Assembly (NCBI RefSeq): GCF_010915705.1
Contig: NZ_JAAIKE010000010.1
Coordinates: 19,970-83,969, forward strand
Reading direction: 5' to 3'
DNA: 64,000 bases
Source: Pseudotabrizicola algicola
Lineage (GTDB): Bacteria > Pseudomonadota > Alphaproteobacteria > Rhodobacterales > Rhodobacteraceae
This document shows, piece by piece, positions 26,306 through 33,256 of the stretch. Each line of letters starts with the position of its first letter. The stretch's first letter is position 1. The notes beneath the pieces were generated by a model. That model searched no databases. It was not told where the DNA came from and saw only the letters and a program-made list of their open reading frames with translations. The position numbers and the translations under genes were made by a program.

Positions 26306-28360
26306 ATGGATACGATGATCGAACTGCCGGCCATGCGCCGGTCGGCGGAGCTTGCGCCGAACACGGCCGATGCCGACAGCCGCACCGTCGAGGTGGTCTG
26401 GTCGGCCGGGGCGCGCGTCCGCCGCGCGACCTTCTTCGGGGAGCCCTACGACGAGGAACTGAGCCTCGATCCGGCCCATGTCCGGCTCGACCGGCTGAAC
26501 GCGGGTGCGCCCTTCCTGAAGGTGCACGAGCTCGACGCGCTCGACGCGGTGATCGGATCGGTCGTGCCGGGCTCGGCGCGGATCGAGAAGGGCCGCGGCA
26601 TCGCGCTCGTGCGGATCAGCGAGCGCGCCGATGTCGAGCCGATCTGGCGCGACATTCAGGCCGGGCACATCCGCGCGGTGTCCATCGGTTACCAGGTCCA
26701 CCGCTTCGATGTCTCGAAGCCCGATGGCGGGCGCGAGTTGTGGCGGGCGGTGGACTGGACGCCCTTCGAGGTCTCTGCCGTCCCGGTCGGGGCCGATCCC
26801 GCTGCCGGTTTCCGCGCCAAGGGCGAACATAACGATTGCGTCCTCCATCGCCGGGACGCCCCCATTCAGCAAGGAGCATCCCCGATGACCGAACAGACCA
26901 ACCCTGCGGCGGGTGATGCCGCGAACCCCATTGCCACCCAGCCGACCGAGCCGAATGATACCGAGGACACCGCCATGACCGAGCCGAAACCGGCTGCGCC
27001 CGACGCGAAGGCCGCCGCCAGCGAGACGCGCAGCCAGCCGAAGACGCAGGCCACTCCCGCGCCCGATACCGAAGCGGTCGCGACCCGCGCCCGCGAGGCC
27101 GAGCGCGACCGCGTCTCCACCATCTACGATCTGGCCGCGCGGCTGAACCTCGAGCGCGGCTTCGCCGAGGATCTGGTCAAGCGCGGCGTCAGCGTCGACG
27201 AGTCCCGCCGCCTGATCCTCGACCAGGTCGCGGCGAAATCCGACGAGACCCGGACCTTCCCGCATGTCTCCGTGCCCCTCGGCGGCCGGGATGAACGCAT
27301 CACCCGCCGCGACGCCGTGGCGAACGCGCTCTTGCACCGCTACAGCCCGACGCTGTTCCCGCTGGAAGACGCCGCGCGCCAGTATCGCGGCATGACGCTG
27401 CTGGAACTGGCCCGCGAAAGCCTTGGGCTTTCCGGGGTGAACACGCGCGGCCTGTCGCGCGACGAGGTGGCGACGCGGGCGCTGCACTCGACCTCGGACT
27501 TTCCCGAGATCCTCTCGGCCGTCACCAACAAGACGCTGCGGCAGGCCTACGAGGCCTATCCCCGTACCTTCATGCTGTTCTGCCGCCAGGTGCTGGCCAC
27601 CGACTTCAAATCCATGCATCGCGTCCAGCTCGGCGAAGCGCCGCAGCTGCTGGAAGTCGGCGAGAGCGGCGAGTTCAAGCGCGGGACGCTCGGCGAGAGC
27701 AAGGAGAGCTACAAGGTCAAGACCTATGGCCGGGTGGTCGCGATCACGCGCCAGACGCTGATCAACGACGATCTCGACGCCTTCACCCGGATCCCGGCGA
27801 TGTACGGCAACTCCATTGCGCAACTGGAGTCGGACGTCGTCTGGGGCATCATCACCGCAAACCCGGCGATGGCGGACGGCAACGCGCTGTTCCACACCAC
27901 CCACAAGAACCTCGCCGGGACCGGCGCGGCGCTCGATGTCAGCAGCGTCGGTGCGGCGCGCGCTGCGATGGCCAAGCAGACGGGGCTCGACAAGAAGACG
28001 GTGCTGAACGTCCGGCCCGCCTTCCTGATCGTGCCCGCCTCGCTGGAACTGAAGGCCGAGCAGCTGGTCGCCCAGAACCTCGTGCCCGCCGCGACGTCCA
28101 GCGTGGTGCCGCAGTCGATCCGCACCCTCTCGCCGATCAGCGAGCCCCGGCTCGACGCCGCCAGTGAGACCGCATGGTATCTGGCGGCCAGCCCGAACCA
28201 GATCGACACCATCGAGTACGCCTATCTCGAGGGCCAGCAGGGCGCCTACATCGAGACGCGCAACGGCTTCGACGTCGACGGCGTCGAGATCAAGTGCCGC
28301 CTCGACTTCGGCGCCAAGGCCATCGACTGGCGCGGCCTCTACAAGAACCCGGGCGCGTAA
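26306..28360 (+). CDS. prohead protease fused to major capsid protein
   Basis: 684 residues from ATG 26306. Residues 1-175 are an S78-type prohead protease, with a His in LKVHELDALDAVIGS and Ser in HIRAVSIGYQ as the probable catalytic pair. A Thr/Pro/Ala/Glu-rich segment (about 195-265) works as scaffold or linker. From about 270 to 684 is an HK97-fold capsid protein (MTLLELARESLGLSG, TRIPAMYGNSIAQLESDVVWGII). The protease probably frees itself and removes the scaffold during maturation. Such protease-capsid fusions are known in this phage group. Confidence 0.92.
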   Translation: MDTMIELPAMRRSAELAPNTADADSRTVEVVWSAGARVRRATFFGEPYDEELSLDPAHVRLDRLNAGAPFLKVHELDALDAVIGSVVPGSARIEKGRGIALVRISERADVEPIWRDIQAGHIRAVSIGYQVHRFDVSKPDGGRELWRAVDWTPFEVSAVPVGADPAAGFRAKGEHNDCVLHRRDAPIQQGASPMTEQTNPAAGDAANPIATQPTEPNDTEDTAMTEPKPAAPDAKAAASETRSQPKTQATPAPDTEAVATRAREAERDRVSTIYDLAARLNLERGFAEDLVKRGVSVDESRRLILDQVAAKSDETRTFPHVSVPLGGRDERITRRDAVANALLHRYSPTLFPLEDAARQYRGMTLLELARESLGLSGVNTRGLSRDEVATRALHSTSDFPEILSAVTNKTLRQAYEAYPRTFMLFCRQVLATDFKSMHRVQLGEAPQLLEVGESGEFKRGTLGESKESYKVKTYGRVVAITRQTLINDDLDAFTRIPAMYGNSIAQLESDVVWGIITANPAMADGNALFHTTHKNLAGTGAALDVSSVGAARAAMAKQTGLDKKTVLNVRPAFLIVPASLELKAEQLVAQNLVPAATSSVVPQSIRTLSPISEPRLDAASETAWYLAASPNQIDTIEYAYLEGQQGAYIETRNGFDVDGVEIKCRLDFGAKAIDWRGLYKNPGA

Positions 28361-28387
28361 CCCGCACCCATGCCGAACCCTGACATG

Positions 28388-28411
28388 CGGGCGGTCCTGA
28401 CGGGCCGCCCG
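28388..28411 (+). terminator. hairpin after the capsid gene
   Basis: CGGGCGG (28388-28394) pairs with CCGCCCG (28405-28411), 10-nt loop, followed by a pyrimidine-rich TCGTCTTTCC. Lies in the 76-bp gap before the next head gene. May attenuate read-through or stabilise the capsid mRNA 3' end. Confidence 0.45.
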
Positions 28412-28436
28412 TCGTCTTTCCACGAGGATCACCCCC

Positions 28437-28772
28437 ATGAAAAACTACGTCCAGCCCGGCAACACCATCACCCTGACCGCGCCCTATGCAGTCGCCTCCG
28501 GCGATGGCCTGCTCGTCGGCTCCATCTTCGGCATCGCCGCCGGAGACGCCGCCCTCGGCGAGAGCGTCGAGACCACTCTCGTCGGCGTCTTCGACATCAC
28601 AAAGGTCGGGTCTCAGGCCTGGACCGTCGGGGCCAAGGTCTATTGGGACGACACCAACAAGTGCTGCACGACGGTCGCCACCGACAACACCCTCATCGGC
28701 GTGGCCGTCGAGGCGGTGGCGAGCGGCGCGGGCGACATCATCGGTCGGGTGCGCCTGAACGCGGCGTTCTAA
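28437..28772 (+). CDS. DUF2190 family capsid-associated protein
   Basis: 111 residues, beta-rich: NYVQPGNTITLTAPYAVASGDGLLVGSIFGIA and a C-terminal IIGRVRLNAAF, the DUF2190 pattern. Family members lie directly after the capsid gene and are probably capsid decoration or stabilisation proteins. The stop overlaps the next start (TAATG). Confidence 0.85.
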   Translation: MKNYVQPGNTITLTAPYAVASGDGLLVGSIFGIAAGDAALGESVETTLVGVFDITKVGSQAWTVGAKVYWDDTNKCCTTVATDNTLIGVAVEAVASGAGDIIGRVRLNAAF

Positions 28773-29083
28773 TGAGCGCCTTCGCCGCCGCCGTCGGCGC
28801 GCTCTTCGCCGATCCGAACGTCGGACGGGACGCGGTCTACATCGCCGACGGCGGCGCGCCCGTTCTGGTGCGCGTCGTCGCCCGGCGTGCGGATGTCGTC
28901 TCCGACTTCGGCGATGCGCGGCTCTGGTCGGAGACCACGAGGATCGACCTGCGCGTGGCCGAGGTGGCAAACCCGCGTCCCGGCGACCGCATCGAGATCG
29001 ACGGCGAGGCCTTCCTCATCCAGGGCGAGCCCGTCCGCGACCGCGAGCGGCTCGTCTGGACCGTCGATCTGAGGCCCGCGTGA
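28772..29083 (+). CDS. head-tail joining protein
   Basis: 103 residues from ATG 28772. Beta-barrel-like C-half (RIDLRVAEVANPRPGDRIEIDGEAFLIQGEPVRD) as in gpFII-type head-tail joining proteins, which cap the connector and bind the tail. Next gene starts at an overlapping GTG (29080). Confidence 0.75.
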   Translation: MSAFAAAVGALFADPNVGRDAVYIADGGAPVLVRVVARRADVVSDFGDARLWSETTRIDLRVAEVANPRPGDRIEIDGEAFLIQGEPVRDRERLVWTVDLRPA

Positions 29084-29712
29084 AACTGAAGCTCGACATC
29101 GATCCCGACATCGTCGCGATGATGGCGGCCGAGGTCGCGGCGGGCGAACGCGCCGTCACCGCAGCCATGCGCGAGGCCGGTACCGGGCTGAAGACCGCGT
29201 GGAGGCTGCAGATCACCGGCGCGGGGCTCGGGCCCCGGCTGGCCAACTCGATCCGGAGCCAGAATTTCCCGAGGTCGGGCGAGAGCCTCGACGCGGCGGC
29301 GCTGGTCTGGTCGAAAGCGCCGGTCATCGTCGGCGCGCATGACACCGGCCCGCTGATCCGCTCGAAAGACGGGTTCTGGCTGGCGATCCCGCTGCCAGCT
29401 GCTGGCAAATCCCTGCGGGGGGGCAGGATCACGCCCGGCGAATGGGAGCGGCGACGCGGGCTGCGCCTGCGCTTCGTCTATCGCCGCACGGGGCCAAGCC
29501 TGCTGGTGGCGGAGGGGCGGCTAAACACGAAGGGTCAGGCGGTGGTGTCGCGATCGAAGACCGGGCGCGGCAAGGTCACCGCGCCGATTTTCCTGCTGGT
29601 GCCTCAGGTCAAGCTGCCGAAGCGGCTGGACCTCGCGCGTGACGCGGACAGGGCGTTGGACAGCGTGCCGGGGCTGATCGTGACGAACTGGGTGGAGGTA
29701 AGGGTTCGATGA
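29080..29712 (+). CDS. DUF6441 family phage protein (neck or tail completion)
   Basis: 210 residues from GTG 29080, overlapping the upstream stop. AVTAAMREAGTGLKTAWRLQ and the FVYRRTGPSLLVAEG block identify the DUF6441 family, which sits between head-tail joining and tail terminator genes. A role in tail completion is inferred from position. The stop is followed one base later by the end of the antisense antitoxin gene. Confidence 0.8.
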   Translation: MKLKLDIDPDIVAMMAAEVAAGERAVTAAMREAGTGLKTAWRLQITGAGLGPRLANSIRSQNFPRSGESLDAAALVWSKAPVIVGAHDTGPLIRSKDGFWLAIPLPAAGKSLRGGRITPGEWERRRGLRLRFVYRRTGPSLLVAEGRLNTKGQAVVSRSKTGRGKVTAPIFLLVPQVKLPKRLDLARDADRALDSVPGLIVTNWVEVRVR

Positions 29713-30096
29713 TCAGGTGCGCGCCTCGCCCCCTCGCTCTTCTCGCGCCGCGCGGCGCCGACGACGGGGTTCCTCCGTGTCTCCGAGCCCCTCGAGGGCG
29801 ACAGGGGCCTTGCCCGGGAATTCGACCATCAGCTTGAGGTTGCCACCCATCGCCCGCACGTAGCTCGTGAGCGTCGAGAGGAGCAGATCGCTCTGGCGCT
29901 CGTATTTCGCCACCGTCGCCTGCTGGATGCCGAGGGTTTCGGCAAGCTGGACCTGCGTCATCTCCTTGGCTTTCCGCAGTTCCTGCAGCGTGAGGTATTC
30001 AGTGTGGAGCCGGTCGGCCTCGGCCTCGATGCCCGCGCGACGGGCCGGTTCGAGTGCTGCCAGCTTGTCCTTCAGAGTCCGAGCCATGATCGTCAT
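29713..30096 (-). CDS. HTH antitoxin (XRE family)
   Basis: About 127 residues from ATG 30096, which overlaps the toxin stop (ATGA); an alternative ATG is at 30087. HTH at about 45-100: LTLQELRKAKEMTQVQLAETLGIQQATVAKYER, the HigA-type signature, then LLLSTLTSYVRAMGGNLKLMVEFPG. The tail is Arg/Glu-rich. Neutralises the toxin and represses the operon from 30457-30483. It is coded against the late operon, between head and tail genes. Confidence 0.85.
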   Translation of the reverse strand: MTIMARTLKDKLAALEPARRAGIEAEADRLHTEYLTLQELRKAKEMTQVQLAETLGIQQATVAKYERQSDLLLSTLTSYVRAMGGNLKLMVEFPGKAPVALEGLGDTEEPRRRRRAAREERGGEART

Positions 30097-30446
30097 CCTT
30101 TCCGTCTCTCGAGATGGCGGTCGAACCGTTCGTCGGCCCGGGCGATCAGCTGCTTGTAGAAGCGCTTCTCGCTGCCACCTGACTTGTCCCCGCCGACAAG
30201 CAGGATCGCCTGCCGGTCGGGATCGAATGCGAAGGCGATGCGCCATACGCCGTCAGCAGCGTTGCAGCGCAATTCCTTCATGTTCGCGTGCTTCGACCCT
30301 GTCAGGGTGTCGGCATGCGGTCGACCGAGCGATGGCCCCTCGCGTTCCAGCAGGAGCGCGCGTGCGAGGATCGCGTCCTGAACCTCTTGCGGGAGTTCGT
30401 CGAACTCCGGCTCGAACTCCTCTGCGAACGAAACGGTCCACGGCAT
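30093..30446 (-). CDS. RelE/ParE superfamily toxin (HigB/Gp49-like)
   Basis: 117 residues. WTVSFAEEFEPEFDELPQEVQDAILARALLLE, then HADTLTGSKHANMKELRC and WRIAFAFDPDRQAILLVGGDK are the phage-derived Gp49/HigB pattern. Family members cut ribosome-bound mRNA; here toxin precedes antitoxin, the HigBA/Tad-Ata order. Could stabilise the prophage or act against superinfection. Confidence 0.87.
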   Translation of the reverse strand: MPWTVSFAEEFEPEFDELPQEVQDAILARALLLEREGPSLGRPHADTLTGSKHANMKELRCNAADGVWRIAFAFDPDRQAILLVGGDKSGGSEKRFYKQLIARADERFDRHLERRKG

Positions 30447-30521
30447 CCGGTCCTCATGTCTTGAAGGATATATAGCCTTGAAGCACTAATTTTGCAATAA
30501 CGACTCCCAGAGCGTCCGTAC
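30447..30521. promoter_or_regulatory. toxin-antitoxin promoter/operator
   Basis: A+T-rich gap between the toxin start and the tail terminator gene. It holds 7-bp direct repeats CTTGAAG (30460-30466 and 30477-30483) around GGATATATAGCC, which is itself almost palindromic and contains a TATATA -10 candidate. Probably bound by the HTH antitoxin. Confidence 0.5.
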
Positions 30522-30941
30522 ATGCCCAGCCCACGCGAAACCATCCTCGCCGCGTTGCACACGCGGCTCTCGGCGCTGCCCGCCGCCGCCCTTCGCGGCG
30601 AGGTGCTGCCCGAGCGCGTGCCGGCCAATGGCCTGCTGATCCTACGCGACGGCGAGCCAGGCGAACCCGAAGTGACGCTGTCGCCACTGCGTTACCACTA
30701 CCAGCACCGTGCCGAGATCGAGGCGGTCGTTCAGGGCGCCGCCCGTGACGCCGCCTTCGACACGCTGATCGCCAGCATCGGCGCGGCACTCGCCGCCGAC
30801 CGCACGCTGGGCGGGCTCTGCGACTGGGTCGAGGCGGAAGCGCCGCGCCCAGTCGATCTGCCGGTCGAGGGCGCGGCAAGCCTCAAGGCGGCCGTGATCC
30901 CGGTGGTGCTGCACTACACCACGGCCGATCCGCTGGCCTGA
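30522..30941 (+). CDS. tail terminator (minor tail protein U-like)
   Basis: 139 residues. PRETILAALHTRLSALPAAALRG, RYHYQHRAEIEAVVQG and DWVEAEAPRPVDLPVEG fit the phage tail-terminator family (often labelled acyl-CoA transferase in error). It stops tail-tube growth. Directly upstream of the tube gene. Confidence 0.8.
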   Translation: MPSPRETILAALHTRLSALPAAALRGEVLPERVPANGLLILRDGEPGEPEVTLSPLRYHYQHRAEIEAVVQGAARDAAFDTLIASIGAALAADRTLGGLCDWVEAEAPRPVDLPVEGAASLKAAVIPVVLHYTTADPLA

Positions 30942-30965
30942 CCCCGACAACCCGAGGAGAACACC

Positions 30966-31907
30966 ATGGCACGAGCCCAGGGGGCGCGGGCGCTGATGGC
31001 GCTTGCGTTCGAGACGACCTACGGAACGCCGCCCGCCAGCGGCTTCACGAAGATGCCCTTCGCCAGCACCTCGCTCGGGGCGGAGCAGCCGCTGCTGAAC
31101 TCGGAGTTGCTGGGCTATGGCCGCGATCCGTTGGCGCCGATCAAGGACGCGGTCACGGCCGATGGCGATGTCGTTGTCCCGCTCGATGCCGAGGCCTTCG
31201 GCTTCTGGCTGAAGGCGGCTTTCGGCGCGCCGACGACCACCGGCGCGGAGGCCCCGTACAGCCACGAGTTCCAGTCGGGATCCTGGACGCTGCCCAGCAT
31301 GTCGATCGAGACCGGCATGCCGGAGGTCCCGCGGTACGCCATGTATTCCGGCTGCGTGCTCGACCAGATCACTTGGCAAATGCAGCGATCGGGCCTTCTG
31401 ACCGCCACCGCGCGTCTGGTGGCGCAGGGCGAAACGGTGGGCACGACCACCAGCGCCGGCACGCCTGCCGCGCTGGAGCTGAAGCGCTTCGGGCATTTCA
31501 ACGGGGCGATCACCCGAAATGGCACCGCCCTTGGCAACGTGGTCTCGGCCGAGATCACCTACGCCAACAACCTCGACCGGATCGAGACCATCCGCTCGGA
31601 CGGCCGCATCGACGGCGCGGACCCGTCCATCGCGGCGCTGACCGGCCGGATCGAGGTGCGCTTCGCCGACCAGACGCTGGTGACGCAAGCGATCAACGGC
31701 GAGGCCTGCGAGATGGAATTCGGCTACGTACTCCCCTCGGGCGAGAGATTCACCTTCACGGTGCACGCCGTCTACCTGCCGCGTCCCCGGATCGAGATTT
31801 CCGGGCCGCAGGGCGTGCAGGCGACCTTCGACTGGCAGGCCGCCCGCGACAGCGTCGTCGGCCGGATGTGCACCGCCACCCTCGTGAACGACGTGGAGAC
31901 CTATTGA
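30966..31907 (+). CDS. major tail tube protein
   Basis: 313 residues. Typical phage tail-tube sequence: MALAFETTYGTPPASGFTKMP, then a beta-rich body (GSWTLPSMSIETG, DGADPSIAALTGRIEVRFADQ). Polymerises to form the tail tube. The stop codon overlaps the chaperone start (TGATG). Confidence 0.88.
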   Translation: MARAQGARALMALAFETTYGTPPASGFTKMPFASTSLGAEQPLLNSELLGYGRDPLAPIKDAVTADGDVVVPLDAEAFGFWLKAAFGAPTTTGAEAPYSHEFQSGSWTLPSMSIETGMPEVPRYAMYSGCVLDQITWQMQRSGLLTATARLVAQGETVGTTTSAGTPAALELKRFGHFNGAITRNGTALGNVVSAEITYANNLDRIETIRSDGRIDGADPSIAALTGRIEVRFADQTLVTQAINGEACEMEFGYVLPSGERFTFTVHAVYLPRPRIEISGPQGVQATFDWQAARDSVVGRMCTATLVNDVETY

Positions 31908-32362
31908 TGCTGACGCTCGATCTGACGAACGCGCCGCGCTGGCATGACCTCGCGCCCGGCGTCCGGGTGCAACTCCGCCCGCTGACCACGGCGCTGATGG
32001 TGGCGACGCGCAGCGACCCGGCCGTGGAAGCCGTGCCCGACGATGCTTCCGACGAGGAGCGCGCGGTCGCCTTCGCCAAGGCTCTGGCCCGCCGCGCCGT
32101 GCTCGCCTGGGACGGCATCGGCGATGTGGACGGCAACCCAATCGAGCCAAGCCCGGAGGCCATCGACGCGCTGCTCGACGTCTGGCCGATCTTCGAGGCC
32201 TTCCAGCTGACCTACGTCTCGAAGGGCCTGCTGCTGGAACAGGAAAAAAACGCCTCCGCGCTCTCGCCGAATGGTCCTTCGGCGGGGGCGAGCGGTACTG
32301 CGAAGCCTGCGCACCCTACGAGGGCCGCGAGCAAGCCTGCCCGGACTGCCCGGCGCGGCTGA
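31907..32362 (+). CDS. tail assembly chaperone, zero-frame product (gpG-like)
   Basis: 151 residues from ATG 31907. LTLDLTNAPRWHDLAPGVRVQLRPL and ERAVAFAKALARRAVLAWDGIGDVDGN are a recognisable tail-chaperone N-domain; after the slippery site the zero-frame translation becomes low-complexity Ser/Ala/Thr. Position between tube and tape-measure genes is the canonical location of the gpG/gpGT chaperone, which holds the tape measure during assembly. Confidence 0.85.
   Translation: MLTLDLTNAPRWHDLAPGVRVQLRPLTTALMVATRSDPAVEAVPDDASDEERAVAFAKALARRAVLAWDGIGDVDGNPIEPSPEAIDALLDVWPIFEAFQLTYVSKGLLLEQEKNASALSPNGPSAGASGTAKPAHPTRAASKPARTARRG
32245..32251 (+). promoter_or_regulatory. -1 ribosomal frameshift site A AAA AAC
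   Basis: The heptamer A AAA AAC sits exactly in the zero frame (codons AAA 32246-32248, AAC 32249-32251) and is the strongest bacterial -1 slippery sequence. In the -1 frame an open reading frame of 117 codons follows, with protein-like sequence, while the zero frame loses it. GC-rich sequence downstream could form a stimulatory structure. Confidence 0.85.
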
Positions 32363-32604
32363 ACCGCCCGCAGACCCATGAGGGTTGGCAGGTCTGGGAC
32401 ATCGTCGGCCGCCTCGGTGGCCAGCTGCGGGTCCTGCCCGGCGCGGTGATCGGCTGGGACATGTCGGCGGCGCTGGCGCTCGGTGTCGCGCTCGGCGTGC
32501 CGCCGCTGGCCGTGGCCGAACTGGTGCCCGTCATCGAGGCGGTGATGGTGCGGAAGCTGAACGAGGAACTGGCGGCGAACGACGGCCCGGGTGTCAGGCC
32601 TTGA
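32251..32604 (+). CDS. -1 frame extension of the tail chaperone (gpGT-like T domain)
   Basis: Reached by -1 slippage; the fusion is about 232 residues (115 plus 117). The -1 frame reads LAEWSFGGGERYCEAC, then CPDC in a Cys pair that could bind zinc, and a helical tail WDMSAALALGVALGVPP and LVPVIEAVMVRKLNEEL. No start codon with ribosome-binding site of its own is evident. Ends 11 bp inside the 3' end of the antisense VapC gene. Confidence 0.78.
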   Translation, partial: RLRALAEWSFGGGERYCEACAPYEGREQACPDCPARLNRPQTHEGWQVWDIVGRLGGQLRVLPGAVIGWDMSAALALGVALGVPPLAVAELVPVIEAVMVRKLNEELAANDGPGVRP

Positions 32605-32974
32605 TCTTCTCGATCAGGGTGACGCCGGGCAGTCCCTCGAAATGCGCGTCGCAGGTCAGGAGCGTCGCGCCCTGTGCGCGGGCGGTTGCGAAGATGATCG
32701 CGTCGGCAGTCGCGAGCTTGTGCTCCCGGCACGACTCCGCCGCCGCCAGCGCGATCTCGGTGTCGAGCGGCACGACCTGGCAGACCTGCGTGAAGGCGAT
32801 CACCTGATCCGCCTTGTCCTCGCCGACCTCGCGGGTCAGCCATTTCGCCAGCTCCAGCTGGACCATGGTCGGCACGAGCCATTCGGCCTGTTCGGGCAGC
32901 TGCTCGGCTAGCTTCTCGCCGGTCGGCGAGCCGATGAGCCACTCGATCCACGCCGACGTGTCGACGAGGATCAT
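32594..32974 (-). CDS. vapC: PIN-domain toxin VapC
   Basis: 126 residues. PIN ribonuclease: VDTSAWIEWL (first Asp, residue 4), the Glu in QLELAKW, then KLATADAIIFATARAQGA (Asp pair) and LLTCDAHF. Typical VapC cuts tRNA or rRNA. Start overlaps the antitoxin stop (ATGA). Antisense to the tail genes and convergent with the frameshift product, whose last 11 bp it overlaps. Confidence 0.92.
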   Translation of the reverse strand: MILVDTSAWIEWLIGSPTGEKLAEQLPEQAEWLVPTMVQLELAKWLTREVGEDKADQVIAFTQVCQVVPLDTEIALAAAESCREHKLATADAIIFATARAQGATLLTCDAHFEGLPGVTLIEKIKA

Positions 32975-33186
32975 CAGAACCGATCCGTCCGGTCGCGATA
33001 ATCGGCGGCGGACGCGCCGTGCGCGAGGCCCTTCAGCGTCTCCCGCTTCGGCACCGGCACCAGCAGGACGCCCGTGCCCTTCGGGATGAAGGCGAAGGTC
33101 AGCCCGGCTTCCCAGTGCTGTGCAGCTCGGATCGCCTTGGGGATCGAGATCTGGAATTTCGAGGACAGCGTCGCGGTCTCGGCCAT
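32974..33186 (-). CDS. vapB: AbrB/SpoVT-type antitoxin VapB
   Basis: 70 residues from ATG 33186 (or ATG 33192, adding two residues). Swapped-hairpin AbrB fold: TATLSSKFQISIPKAIRAAQHW, then LTFAFIPKGTGVLLVPVP. It binds and neutralises VapC and represses the operon. Promoter must lie in 33193-33256, immediately before the tape-measure start. Confidence 0.9.
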   Translation of the reverse strand: MAETATLSSKFQISIPKAIRAAQHWEAGLTFAFIPKGTGVLLVPVPKRETLKGLAHGASAADYRDRTDRF

Positions 33187-33256
33187 GGTCATACTCTCAC
33201 TTGATCGATGGGCAAAACGTAAGACGCCGATGCGGCGAAAGCAAGGACTCTGAGCA

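Noticed and set aside
26189..28438. 749-codon open frame on the minus strand opposite the capsid gene.
   Set aside because: It mirrors a strongly biased GC-rich gene in the complementary frame and has no recognisable motif.
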